Shown: positions 32,528-43,760, numbered from the stretch's first letter. The stretch: 64,000 nt of DNA from Coccinella septempunctata (GCF_907165205.1 NC_058193.1:8556001-8620000); one strand, 5' to 3'. Program-made: numbers and translations. The notes: generated from the letters alone by a model not told the origin.

Positions 32528-32581
32528 TTGATATTGATGTTTTTCAGTTTTCTTGAGAGCTTCCAATACAAACTAGTAAAG

Positions 32582-33043
32582 ATGGCCTATCAAACGGTTC
32601 CGAATCTCACATATGAAAAGCTGAATAATAAATGGCTTGTTCCGAAAGAAAATAAAGAGGAGTTCAAACGGCCACTTGAGAAAAAACCCAAAGTATCAAA
32701 ACCAATAAAAGAAAAAACACCCAAAGTTAAAAAACAGAAAGAGAGAGAAGAGAAAAAGAGTAAGAGCTCCAAAGGAAGTAGCAAAAAAGAAAAACAATCA
32801 AAAATCAAACCGGAAAAACCCCACAAACTCACTAAAGAAGAAAAAGAAGAGATAGAAAGAATGAAGAAAGAAGAAATGCAGAAAATGTTCGAGGAAATTG
32901 CAGGTGAAGAAAACCGGCGTTTCATTTTTCCTTTGGGTTTGGCAGCAAATAGAGATTTCTTCATGAGCATTTTCAAGGACTTTTCACCACCATCAGAGGC
33001 TAAAGATAAAGGAAAAGATAAGAAAAACAAGAAGAAAAAATAG
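32582..33043 (+). CDS. lysine-rich small protein, possible host gene
   Basis: 153 residues starting MAYQTVPNLTYEKLNNKWLV. The ATG at 32582 is preferred over the upstream in-frame start at 32528 because a splice-acceptor-like stretch (TTGATGTTTTTCAG) ends at about 32548 and the 32582 start has a purine at -3. The middle (residues ~35-85) is almost wholly Lys/Glu/Pro/Ser. A short helical stretch (EEKEEIERMKKEEMQKMFEEI) precedes a conserved-looking hydrophobic block (RFIFPLGLAANRDFFMSIF), and the end is a KDKGKDKKNKKKK tail. I do not recognise the family. It is uninterrupted, unlike everything around it, and is followed by a polyadenylation signal. Confidence 0.6.
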   Translation: MAYQTVPNLTYEKLNNKWLVPKENKEEFKRPLEKKPKVSKPIKEKTPKVKKQKEREEKKSKSSKGSSKKEKQSKIKPEKPHKLTKEEKEEIERMKKEEMQKMFEEIAGEENRRFIFPLGLAANRDFFMSIFKDFSPPSEAKDKGKDKKNKKKK

Positions 33044-33102
33044 GAATCATAATTGTTTGCAATATTTTCATTTTCTCTTTTATTCTATTGAATCATTCCA
33101 GT

Positions 33103-33108
33103 AATAAA
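33103..33108 (+). terminator. polyadenylation signal
   Basis: AATAAA about 60 bp after the stop of the lysine-rich gene, followed by TGTTTCCTGG. It fits a short 3' UTR. Confidence 0.45.
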
Positions 33109-33520
33109 TGTTTCCTGGCACACCGAAAAATTTGTAGGCGTTTTGCTAAATCCTTTTGTTGAACTTTGGTCAGAGAAATTCACCGACACAACCTGGAAAA
33201 GTGTATGAAAAAATTAAATACTCAAGCTCGGAGCATACTAATCAGTTCTCAAAATTGATACAATTCTGTTTCCAATTTGTTCGATCGAATTAAGACCATA
33301 AACAGCAGTACAAAATTCAAATTTATTTATTTTTTATTTTATTTATTTGCAATGAACAGGAATCCTAACAGGAAAACTCAATTAGAAGGATTCACCAAAA
33401 TACAAAAAAAAAGTGAAAACACACATGATCGTGAACACGGTCTAATTTCAGAATCAGAAATTAAATTAGTGATTTCTACATAAATAAACTTAAAGTCTTC
33501 CCCTAAAGACAACAGGTGGG
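33109..33520. other. no recognisable gene
   Basis: Intergenic AT-rich sequence. A 68-codon frame at 33277-33483 has no motif and looks accidental. Confidence 0.4.
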
Positions 33521-33700
33521 TCATAAAATTATAATTTCAACGTTCTTTTCAGTTCATTGTCAGGCAACAATTTTTTCTAGTTGATTTGCTCCTGACAAAT
33601 TAGTGCAAGAATTTACGCAGGAGAAAATCGTTTATTTCATTTTTAATTTATTTGTTTCAGAGATTGGGAGTGAAAATCCTAAAAAGTTTATTAAGAAAAC
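33521..33700 (+). mobile_element. short Penelope-like 3'-end copy
   Basis: 180 bp matching the last part of the right arm of the Penelope-like element (compare 9851-10025), with shared boxes CAACAATTTTTTCTAG and GGAGTGAAAA. The 8-bp direct repeat CAGGTGGG flanks it (33513-33520, 33701-33708). It starts downstream of the hammerhead core, so it is a very 5'-truncated insertion and helps define the 3' end of the family. Confidence 0.8.
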
Positions 33701-33708
33701 CAGGTGGG

Positions 33709-34112
33709 ATGTTGCAAATATCAATAAAATAAATACACTGTTTAATTGTTTAGTTCGAAACTTATGAATCGATGAGGCAAAGCAAATATAAGTCAAATTT
33801 TCATGTGTCGTTTATTGTTCAGCGGACTGAATTACAATGTGTTTTACATTTTCTCCACTTTCTTCGAGGGTACTTATATATGTGTTGAACTAAGAGCATA
33901 AAATATGTAACAGATTTCTTCGTGGAAATTAATTCGAAAGTATATGTGTACCAGAGGTGGCATTAGGTATGCTGGAAAATGGAAATTCACGAAGATGTAT
34001 TCTAACTTCTAACATTCCACCCACTTCATTTTCCTTCTGAAACTATGCAAAATGTAGGTAACACAATGAATAGGTTTTTATATGTGAATGATGAAAGCAA
34101 TTAATATAACAA
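33709..34112. other. no recognisable gene
   Basis: Possible continuation, on the minus strand, of the 3' LTR of the BEL/Pao element beyond the mariner-like MITE. A TATAAA-like sequence occurs near 34080 on minus. No second LTR is present for comparison. Confidence 0.3.
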
Positions 34113-34545
34113 TATAGTCCATTCAAGAATGATTGACATCTTGGGTGGCTATGGAGAATCGAATTTAAGTTGGTAATAGCCCATAAGTTGAGATTTTGTG
34201 TTGCGAATTCAGGTTGGTATTGTAAATAAACATTGTTCTATATACCAATTATATGTGAATCTATGCACTTACCGACGGTTATTTGAATTTTGCAGAGCTG
34301 TTGATGTTCTTAATTTAATCGTACAAATTGATTGGAAACATAGTTGTGTCAATTTTAAAAGCCGATTAATATGCTGCAAATTTGGATATTTCTTATTTTC
34401 ATATAATTTTCTAGGATATATTACTATATTTTAGTTCTGTGATCGAAAGTACAGAAATTTTTATAAATCTTTTGTGACCAGATATTAAGCTGCGCCTGGA
34501 CTTTCAAGACCTACTGGGATGTCAATCATTCTTGAATGGACTATA
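34113..34545. mobile_element. mariner-like MITE, ~430 bp
   Basis: Perfect inverted ends of at least 26 bp, starting TAGTCCATTCAAGAATGATT, with TA dinucleotides flanking both sides (34113-34114, 34544-34545). TA flanks fit Tc1/mariner-type insertion. There is no transposase inside. Confidence 0.75.
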
Positions 34546-34599
34546 CAATAGTTATCAAACCTAAATACCCTACTCAGATAATAGGCCCATCAAACTGTA

Positions 34600-35640
34600 C
34601 TCTCACAAGATGTTTTAGATAATAATATAAGCTTGGCTACAGGTCTATCAATTTCATTAGTAGATGTACGTAATCTTACAACCCTTGAATCCTTACTTGA
34701 CCATCATTAGCAGGGTAAATTTTTAGGACCTTGGCCAACGGCCACTTAGCCGGAGGATTCTTTTCATCAGTTATCAGAACAATATCGTTTATTTGAAGAC
34801 AAGGTTGGGTAGTCCGCCACTTATTTCTAACCTGAAGGAATTGTAAGTATTTCCTTGACCATCTCTTCCACCAATGTGCCAACGTTTGCTGCATCAATCG
34901 CCATCTTTAAGTAAGAGAAATATTAACTTTCGAGTAATCAGTGTCAGTTACAATATAAGATGGTGAATTGATAAAAAAATGTGCTGGTGTCACTGACATC
35001 ATCACCCAAAGCCATAAGTGGTCTGGAATTCAGACATGCCTCTACTTGAGTAACCAATGTGTATGATTCCTCAAACGTAGGAGTGTGAGAGAATATAACT
35101 CTCTTCAAATGATATTTTCCATACTGCACTGTAGCCTCCCATATATCGCCGAAATGTGGGGCTACAACTGGCCAAATTGGCCAGTTTTTGATAGATAGTA
35201 CTTCCCCGGTATCGTAAGCAAGAGTTACAATTATTCTCTCGCTCGGACAATCCAAAATTCCGCACTCGCAGAGTGGTAAGTGTTAGTTTGATACCTCCAT
35301 GCAAAGTTTTCAAGTGAAATAATTTAGCAAGCCAAGTGGAAAAATAACAATTATGAGGCAGGATCGAAGTGTGCATCTCAAGATCTAGAAAAGAGACGAC
35401 CACCCACTCTGAGCAAATTGTCATGTTTGAAAGGGTCTAATTTTAACAAGATATTCGATTTATGAATTGATCGATTTTTTCGCAAATCATTCAGACAGAA
35501 ATGTTGTTGAATAATATGAACCCAAACTAAACGAGCTCTAGACAACTCAAGAACTTGCAATTGGTGTCAACAACACTTGTATACCAGTTACAGGAGAGCA
35601 ACTTCATTATATGCCGTAAATTACATCGTTTAATCACGAT
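34600..35640 (-). pseudogene. BEL/Pao pol C-terminus (integrase, terminal domain)
   Basis: Reading right to left: an integrase zinc-binding approach (LLKLDPFKHDNLLRVGGRL, about 35405-35470); the integrase core end (APHFGDIWEATVQYGKYHLKR, about 35080-35160); a segment with VEACLNSRPL; then the BEL-type terminal domain (WKRWSRKYLQFLQVRNKWR, NDIVLITDEKNPPAKWPLAKV, DGQVRIQGL). The order and motifs are specific to BEL/Pao. At least four frameshifts and several stops separate the pieces. The RT is missing. Confidence 0.85.
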
Positions 35641-36644
35641 ATTTAGAAATTTCAAAATGTACGCAGTTACACTTGTTAATTTATGATTCCCTGTGAACAG
35701 TCGTTGGCCGAATCTGCTCTCTTGTATCCATTGAAAAACTTGCTTGATATCGGTTCAGTTACGGGGGACTGTACGTCAGGTGAGGTTTTTTCACGAAACC
35801 TTGTTTGGAGGGTGGCCAGATTTATTGTACAGGGAGAGTTGGTATTGCTGATTGGGACTCCGGTTCTGATCTGGCAGATGCTGTGGTAACTGTCCGGTCA
35901 GAATTTATCCAAGGTGCAGGTAAGTGCGAGAAAAACACCCTTCGTGTGGAATTCATCCATTTACCCGGTGTCAGACCTTCAGGTGTTGTTGTTCCACAGT
36001 CCTATGATTGTGTGACAGGTATCGCTGCTAACAGTCGCAGTAATGCTCTACATGTCTGTCTTGTCACATTCATGACTTGTTCTAATGTTGGATTCCTTAC
36101 AGATGTACCAGTACGTGAGACATTGACTGCTACAGGAAGATCGACACCATCTCCCAGGTCGATCCGTGATGTCTCAACCCTTGAAATCCTTTCCGGTGGG
36201 ATCGATGAAATCTCATGTGAACTAGGCACTTCCACATCCAAAAGAGACCTCTGATCCCGGTTGGATGTCTGCGACTGTCCACGATTACTGGTCCTACGCA
36301 GCCCGTCCAGGCCTTGTTTTTAGTCGCCTTCATTTATTCAATCAATTGTAACTGTGTTGTGTTTGCAGTGACAATAAAGTCCAGCCTTTCTTCAATGTGT
36401 ATTAATCTGGTGTGAAGTAACGAAAACTCGTTAGCCGCATTATCATAATTGAAGTTCTGAAGGGATTATACAAAATCAGTGAGTTTATTTTGACAAATAT
36501 CAATCTCGGAGGCGGGATTCTATGATGTTGAGAGTTGTAGAGGTTCATTAGACTGGAGCACTTGTCGTAGCAGACTCCGTTTAGTCATCACAGTGACCGG
36601 TATCGATTGTCCCCTCAGTTGCAATTCGTATGTAAGTTCATCAC
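35641..36644 (-). pseudogene. BEL/Pao gag and protease remnants
   Basis: On the minus strand, the segment next to 36644 continues the gag N-terminal domain (ELTYELQLRG, RSLLRQVLQSN). Then NEFSLLHTRLIHIEERLDFI suggests the gag coiled region, and a later frame has MNVTRQTCRALL, which resembles the start of a BEL protease (the usual CRALLDSGS is broken). Stops occur throughout. Loss of the RT between this region and 35640 implies a large deletion. Confidence 0.6.
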
Positions 36645-36647
36645 TAA

Positions 36648-37998
36648 GGCTATGTACACATGAGAGTGTTAGACGCCGCGTTAAGCGCGCGTACATGTGT
36701 ACGCTCCAATGCCCAGTCGAGTAAAGGTCGATTCATATTATACGTTCCGCTCAGTTCAGGCCGGCGGAAGGATCATCAGCCGTTGACGGAGGTTGCGTTC
36801 ATATTATCAGTCACGATCGTCTCAGTCACCTTCCGCTTCGTGTGTCGTGAATCTTCGGTTGCATTCGAATCGACCAGCACTTGGCACATGAAGCCTTTCA
36901 TTTTGATCAAAACAGTACAAGAAGGACCCTAAAATTATTGTTAAATTATCAGTATTATTATTTTCGTTGTTTCTCTTACGTGCCATATCTCATAGGACGT
37001 AAACCCTTTAACTTCTCCTAAAAATAAAATTGCTGCAATTACGCCTGAATGAATGATGTGCTTTTTCATTATTGTTAGACGAAGATGAAGAGGAACAAAA
37101 AGTCGGTAAAAAGATTGGGTGTCTAACCAATATTTAAAAAGAGGAAAGTTGAAGGTGAATATTGGACATTATAAAAAAATTTGTCCACACATCATGGCTA
37201 TTTTAGAATGAACAGGATATCATTTCGATTATACAGGGTAATTCATATTGGGACATGGGCTAAGGGCAGATTGTTTGGACCAAAATAGTTTATTCTTTTT
37301 ATGTTACATTGTTTTAAATTATGCTTTATCGTCGAAATAAATAAATAAAATGAATAAGCCGTTACTTCAAATCCCCTTCCGATGCTCTGAACTGTTCAAT
37401 TGTGTTTTTCTTAAAAACGGAAATAAAAAATATACAGTGAAATTAAAGAAAAACGAAAAAAAAATCAAATTTAACGCCCTCTATCTTTTTTGCACAGCAA
37501 TATTTCATTAAGGTATATTTGGTCCTATCGCCATATTGTGGTCCAAACAATCTGCCCTTAGCCTATTTCCCAATAGTTATGAATCATCCTGTATACTGTG
37601 AAAAATTTCGCAATTAATACAAAAAATCAAAGAAGCTTTCACAACAAAGGAAAACCCTCCATTGACTGAGCTGAACTGAGCGGTTGCTTATTCATATTAT
37701 ACGTTCAGTCTCATTCAGTCCAACCACGCCCTTCAGCCCATCCGCAAAATATTCTCTGGAAGAATACCGTCTGACGGTCGTAAGCGTGCCGATAGGTGCT
37801 GAAGGGTCGGAGACGGATAGTATGAATTAGTCCATATAAAACACATTGAAAGATATTTTGGTTGAGCTGAACTGAACTGAGACGGACGGATAATATGAAC
37901 TGACCTTAACTCGAAGCGCGCTGCAAACGCGACGGTCGAAGTAAAAACTACAAACGCGCGCTCAACGCGGCGTCTAACGCCCTCAAGTGTACTAAGCC
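36648..37998. mobile_element. Harbinger-like TIR element, 1351 bp, in BEL gag
   Basis: Flanked by TAA on both sides (36645-36647, 37999-38001). Inverted ends are GGCTATGTACACATGAGAG at the left and, in complement, GGCTTAGTACACTTGAGGG at the right, continuing with GTTAGACGCCGCGTT. Removing it with one TAA joins the gag start (38029) to the rest of gag in frame. Subterminal boxes TTCATATTAT(A)CGTTC and CTCAGTTCAG recur several times near both ends. No transposase was found, so it is non-autonomous. Confidence 0.8.
37234..37591. mobile_element. mariner-like MITE inside the Harbinger-like element
   Basis: Inverted ends CAGGGTAATTCAT / CAGGATGATTCAT, flanked by TA (37232-37233, 37592-37593). The homology continues inward through a box GGCTAAGGGCAGATTGTTTG present in both arms. 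It is nested in the middle of the Harbinger-like element. Confidence 0.75.
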
Positions 37999-38001
37999 TA
38001 A

Positions 38002-38029
38002 GTAACCGGTTCACATCCATGTTCGACAT
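38002..38029 (-). pseudogene. start of BEL/Pao gag
   Basis: The ATG at 38029 opens MSNMDVNRLL on the minus strand and is cut by the Harbinger-like element at 37998. The gag N-terminal domain continues on the other side at 36644. Confidence 0.65.
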
Positions 38030-38394
38030 ATTATATTCACCACTAAGTCCGATTGCAAGTTCCTATGTTTTACCAATTGCGATCATAAATTTTCAATCTT
38101 TCAATATCCAGAAATGCACCCACCTTCAATGATGAATTGAAACAGTTCAATTCAATAGAAACAATAAGGAATCGGAAATAATTTTCACTGATATAACGGC
38201 GTAATAACAGTTCAGTTTTGAACAAATCAATACAGTAATCGGTAAAGAAATTCAATGGGGTTCAGCAATAGGTAAATTTCCAAAATATAATTCAATTCAA
38301 TTCACAGTATATTAGTTCAATAACGAGTGGCAGGGAATAAAGCACCGAAGAGCGAAACTCAACTGACAGGCTATCAACTCAACACCACAAACAA
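38030..38394. other. probable BEL/Pao leader or LTR, no gene
   Basis: By position this should hold the 5' leader and perhaps the LTR of the minus-strand BEL/Pao element. Repeated TTCAATTCAATTCA occurs near 38290. An 11-bp direct repeat ACAGTATATTA lies at 38305 and 38398, close to the start of the next LINE. Boundaries are not resolved. Confidence 0.35.
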
Positions 38395-40039
38395 CTAACA
38401 GTATATTACCAGAATGTCCGAGGTTTGAGGTCCAAGACGGAAGATCTATACACCAGTGTATTATCATCTGATTTTGATATTATCGCCCTGACAGAAACTT
38501 GGTTGAACGATGGAATACTTAATGAGGAAATTTTTGATGATCGTTATGTGGTAGTAAGGAGTGACAGAAACACTGGCCAAACCAGGGGAGGAGGTGTTCT
38601 TTTTGCAGTCAAATGTGATATAGGTTTTGAAGTGATTGAAACTGAGTGTGTTTTGGATTGTGTGCTGTTGAGACTACTGATGGGAAATTGTGAGTGCTAT
38701 GTCTCTGTTGCGTATTTTCCGCCAAAATCAGATCATACTTTGTACGAAAGCTACTTTGACATTTTCGATAATGTTTTATTGGATGATAAGAATCTACTGA
38801 TACTAGGAGATTTTAACATCCCTATTTTTTCTGAAAACTGTTTAAAAAGTAAGTTAGTCAATGGTTTCATGAATTTATTCGATTTGAAGCAACTCAATGA
38901 ATTTCCAAACTTTATGGGTAGAATGCTGGATTTTATATTTTCCAATATGAATCTATTGTTCCTCTTCTTTGCGAGGACGGATATCATCCGGCACTTGAGC
39001 TCTCCTTTCAGTTTCAACAAGATGAACAACTTGAAAATGGATTCGTTAAAAAACATGATTATAACTACTCTTGAGGTGACCATATGTTACCTACTCTACA
39101 ATCTGATGTCTCAATGTAACTGGTCAGACGTAATTAGTTGTGAGAGTGTTAATGAAAGTTTAGACCTGTTTTATGACAAACTTTACACTATACTGGATCA
39201 GTCTATTCCTAAATATAATAATTCGACGTCTGTGAGAAGGCATAAATTTCCCATATGGTTCTACCCGGAATTGAAACAAAAAATAATTAATAAAAATAAA
39301 TTACATAAGAATCTGAGAGATGAAGATGGTTCTATGTTTTCTTCTCTCAGAAAGGAAGTGAAGCATCAACTTGAGTATGTAAGATATAAGAAACAACTTG
39401 AAAAAAATATCAATAGTAATCCTTCATCATTTTGGTCGTTTATTGATGAAAAGAAATCTCAAAATAAAATTCCAACATCGATGCAATTCAACCAAGAATT
39501 GCTCAATAACGCAAAAGGAATTTCTTGTGCTTTTGCTACCTTCTTCGAATCCATATACACCAGTGAAGTTGATTCGTGTGAGATTAATTCGACATGGGGA
39601 CGTTTCAAATGAAACCAAAAAAATCTAATGGTTCCGATAATATTCCGTCCTACATCTACAAAGGCTGTATTGACTTTCTAATAGATCCACTGCTTCACAT
39701 ATTTAATTCATCACTTTCAGAGAATACTTTTCCTGACCTTCTCAAGTCATCTTTAATAACTCCCGTCCATAAAAAGGACAAACAAATGTCATTGAAAACT
39801 ATCGACCAATTAGCATTTTGAATGCCCTATCCAAACTATTTGAAATAATAATATATAATGATATAATTAAAAACTCCAATATTGAATTCAATAAGTCCCA
39901 ACATGGTTTTGTTCAAGGGAAATCAACCATAAGTAATCTTTGCTCTTTTACCGAGCTTGCAGTGGAAGCAATAGAAAAAGGTTTCCAACTTGACACGGTA
40001 TATACCGACTGTGAAAAAGCTTTTGATAGAGTCAATCAC
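38395..40039 (+). pseudogene. LINE ORF2 part 1 (endonuclease, RT start)
   Basis: The endonuclease begins VYYQNVRGLRSKTEDL, followed by IIALTETWLNDGI, GGGVLFAV and LLILGDFNIP, and degrades near 38950. A linker follows with FWSFIDEKKSQNKIP. RT starts across two frameshifts (39594-39821: NIPSYIYKGC, SLITPVHKKD; then NALSKLFEIII, SQHGFVQGKSTISNL, TVYTDCEKAFDRVNH) and is cut at 40039 by an hAT element. It is a Jockey/CR1-group LINE without RNase H; I do not assign the clade further. Confidence 0.8.
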
Positions 40040-41111
40040 CAGTGGCGGCTCGTGGTCATGAGAGCTGAGGAGGCTAATAGTTTTCGAGGAGTGTTGGAAC
40101 AAACTCTTATCAGTCAATAAAGTATACTTCTTCAACATAATGAAAAGTTGTCAGTTCTAAGATTAATTTTGAATGCAAGAGGATGCTATATGCTCCTTTT
40201 ACTTGTTATGCCTTTCGATAGATCGCGGTAAATTTTTCAATTGTGAAAACCCCGTTTTGAACCATGAAGTATATTCTGTTTGATGAGAAAATAAATATGG
40301 CCAGCAAAATAATTTTTCCCGTTTGATCGATCCAGTTAACCAATCACATTTATCGTACCAAACAACATTGAAACTTCTATTCTGGCGCTTTCGGTAGACT
40401 TTAGTGTAATTAAATTTGGTGGAGGTCTTGTAAAGGTTTTAACAACGTGTACAGTTAATTTTCAATATTCAATTCCATTTTATTTTTTGATCCGTATCAG
40501 TACTTACCCCTAACGCCCTAACAAAACAACCTATCTTAACAAGAATATATCACAAATTTCCCGAAGTTCCAGTTCTCTACGAAGTCGTTACATTCAAATT
40601 GAAAATTGAAATCATAACAACTACCGCCGGACAACGCCCCTACCGTCGGAGATCAAGCGAATATAGTCGAAGACGGCACGAAAGAATCAATGGAGAACAG
40701 GGGAGCTGAGCCTCCTCTGGTACATTTTACGGGCGAATATGGTACAGTAAGTCAGCTGAATTCTTGTTCGGTTAGTATGCGAGTCCAGAGAACGTATGCG
40801 TGAGTCACACTATCAACGGAGGCAGCAGGCCCAACAGCCTCCGTCCGAATAGGCAGTACTAGGAAATATTCACATTCGACGCGGCGGACGCGTACGCAGC
40901 CGGTGGATTGTATGATTGTTATGCTGGATTTTTATGAGCGGAGGACCGAAAAATGAACTAATTTTTATCTGAATATCTAGTTCAGGTGTTCGGAAAATTT
41001 ATATAGAAATTACTTTCTGAAAATGAGGACATGCCCGAAGTGAATGTATTTTAGCTCTAAGCTTTATGAGGAGGCTTAGCCTCCCTTGCCTCCTCTGACG
41101 AGCCGCCCTTG
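40040..41111. mobile_element. hAT element, 1072 bp, in LINE RT
   Basis: An 8-bp duplication TCAATCAC flanks it (40032-40039, 41112-41119). Ends CAGTGGCGGCTCGT and, in complement, CAAGGGCGGCTCGT are characteristic of hAT elements (CAG-GGCGGCTCG type). Inside are boxes GAGGAGGCTTAGCCTCC near the right end and a related GAGGAGGCTAAT near the left, so the inverted structure extends inward. No transposase gene is present. Confidence 0.9.
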
Positions 41112-42243
41112 TCAATCACAGACTTCTAGTCGATAAACTTGCTATGAATGACTTTTCGAGGGATGCGTGTACTTTTATTGGATCCTATTTGCATCAAAGA
41201 ATACAAGTTGTGAAAGTTGGGGATGAGTTTTCACAAAATATAATACAGAGTTCTGGTGTTCCTCAGGTTAGCATACTGGGGCCATTGCTGTTTCTGATAT
41301 TTGTTAATGACCTTCCTGCCTGTTTGCGATTCTCATTGGCATTGTTGTTCGCGGATGATTTCAAGTTGTCTAGGAGAATCTTGAGCCTACTTGATTGCTC
41401 TCTATTGCAGGAGGACTTGAATAGGGTGGAACAATGGTTCAAGATTAATAAAATGTCTCTCAACATAAAGAAGTGTCATGTTGTCACCTACACTCGAAAA
41501 TCCAACCCGATATATTTCAGTTATGAAATTAATTCGGAAATCATTGAACGCAAGTCAGAAATTAAAGATTTGGGTATAATCTTTCAAAACAATCTGAAAT
41601 TTAACACCCATTTTGAATTCATCACCAACAAAGCTTACAAGATACTAGGTTTAGTTCTTAGAAATAGCAAAGATTTTGATTGTAATACTACTATTCTACT
41701 ATATAAAACTCTTGTGAGACCACACCTTGATTATGCTTCAGTGGTATGGATGCCATTAACCATAAGTCATGTTGACATGATTGAAAAAGTTCAAAAAAGA
41801 TTTCTTCGATACTCATACCTGAAAAAAATACAATGAGTATCCTTTCATGAAGTCATATATTTCAATGTTGGAAGACTTCAGTATGTGCACATTGATAAAC
41901 AGACGCAAGTGCAACGCAGTTCTTTTCATTTTCAAGATTTTAAATAATTTAACATTTCAAGACTGTAATTTTGTTGATCTTGTCAAATTTAAAGTACCTA
42001 ATTTATATCTGAGGCTTAGAAATAGGGAAACTTTACATGTAACGCCAAGTAGTTCATCTCCCATTAATAAAATGATGCTTATATGCAATGAGTTGATTGA
42101 AAAATTTGACTTGGATTTGTTCAATACTAGTTTGGGAAATGTGAGAAGATTGTTCTCCTAGGTTAAGTAGTTAATAGAGTTTTTGTGTTTGTTCTGCATA
42201 TGTAATTACCTTCTTGGGTGTATGTGTAGAAATAAATAAATAA
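41112..42243 (+). pseudogene. LINE ORF2 part 2 (RT palm to C-terminus) and tail
   Basis: The RT continues from the hAT site: GDEFSQNIIQSSGVPQVSIL, LLFADDFKLSR (catalytic FADD), IKDLGIIFQNNLKFNTH, VRPHLDYASVVWMP. A frameshift near 41835 leads to the conserved C-terminal region ending at 42161. The untranslated tail closes with (AATA)n at about 42230-42243. Removing the hAT copy and one duplication makes parts 1 and 2 continuous. Confidence 0.85.
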
Positions 42244-42604
42244 AACACAATTCAAGTTTATTTTTCATAGTTCCGTTCAAGAGATAGTTACTCTCTGTTT
42301 TCTGAATTCACTCCGGTTAAATCTCTCACCCCTGTTGCTTCCTACTAGATTTTGAACTGTCTCTGCTCGGGTGCCATTTTTTTACGCCTTTTTCTCGGGG
42401 TACTCGAGCGCCAGCTATTCTTCAAGGTTCCGCGGTGTCTGGGGTGTTAGCGACAAACAGTGGAAGTCATAATCAACGTATACAAATAATATTTTTCGAC
42501 TCGTAATAGGAAACGCAAATGGCACTTTCACAAAGTCCGTACAGTGCAAAAACTCGATATAATGGGGTGAACGGAAAAAGTCCACTGTACACACTTGAAC
42601 AGTA
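42244..42604. other. no recognisable gene
   Basis: No frame with a motif is seen. It may be the continuation of the sequence that the LINE at 38.4-42.2 kb inserted into. Confidence 0.35.
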
Positions 42605-42823
42605 CTCAATTGGTGATTTCCTGACGGTGGACGTCATCGACGCAAAAATGACGTACTATGAACGTTATTGAAGGTGACGTTATAAAGACGTCTTCACGTG
42701 ACGTCAATAATGACGTGCTCAATTGGTGATTTCCTGATGGTGGATGTCATCGACGCAAAAATGACGTACGTACTAGGAGCGTGTTTGAAGGTCACGTTAA
42801 AAAGACGTCTTCACGTGACGTTA
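42605..42823. repeat. 113-bp tandem duplication rich in TGACGT
   Basis: CTCAATTGGTGATTTCCTGA recurs at 42605 and 42718. The two units remain alike to the end (AAAGACGTCTTCACGTGACG in both). Each carries several TGACGT or ACGTCA boxes. There are no reading frames of note. Confidence 0.85.
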
Positions 42824-43236
42824 CTGCATAGTACTCAGTATCACGTGCCAGTATTGAATGAGGGTCCATCAATTCCAAAAGTGACTTCATCGGAGAAGGG
42901 GCCTGTTCCGATATTGCTGGTTTTACTGGCCCGCAATCGAATAACAATAAAACTCGAACGACTGGGCCAATAGGCATCGTCTCTGAAATACTCACAGTAC
43001 TGTTCAGGAATATCGGAACAGACCGAAAAAGCTATGTTGCTCTAACGAGGTCAAACGAGACCGAAAGCATAGTCAGCATATACTATTCTTCGTTGGAGCG
43101 TACTCCATTTGGTGGCCCTAACGATGGCACATTGGCTAGCTCATTCAGATCGTAACTCCTGTCGAATTCGTATCGGCGGGTGGTATGCAACTGAATTAAT
43201 TATATTCATTGCCTTCCTCTCAAGGCGTTATCCCTT

Positions 43237-43380
43237 TTATGAGACGTCAAAATGATTTCTAACACTGACGTCAAAATAACGTCATAATGATATTTGACCG
43301 TCATCTAGACGTCAACCTTGAGGTTTATATGATATATTATATGACTATAAGGTACGTCATCTTGACGTACGCTCGCTGTC
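43237..43380. repeat. second TGACGT/ACGTCA cluster
   Basis: At least six ACGTCA or TGACGT boxes lie within ~140 bp, two of them within ACTGACGTCAAAATAACGTC. It is separated from the first cluster by about 410 bp with no gene. The clusters may be subterminal arrays of one mobile element, but no inverted ends were found. Confidence 0.6.
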
Positions 43381-43760
43381 TGGAAAACGACAATATTAGT
43401 AAATTTACAGAGCAAAACGGACGGAATTAAACCGGGGATCCGATCTCAAACGCGATACGGGGTTTACGGACGCGTTAGCCAGCCAGAACCTAAGACGCAC
43501 ACTTAATGGACAAGTATTGGACCTTAGCCAAGTTAGGGGATGAAATAAGACGGCACAGATTCATGACGGCTCCCCCTTAGATACGTTCGGCACTCCCCGG
43601 GTATCCACACCAGCAGTGTGCTTCACTAACTGTTGGGATGAACACTGGAAAGAACGGGAAAAATCTAGGAAGGGTAGCTACCCCTTCGGTATGTGCTCCG
43701 GCTGTCGAAATTCGGTGAAATTTGCTTCGATGAGGACGTCTCATTTTCGAGTCGGTTATC

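Noticed and set aside
35805..36254. A 149-codon plus-strand frame
   Set aside because: No motif; it lies opposite BEL/Pao gag/protease remnants on the minus strand and is most simply a shadow frame.
36660..36932. A 90-codon frame inside the Harbinger-like element
   Set aside because: It spans the terminal inverted repeat and has no transposase motif; composition alone explains the opening.
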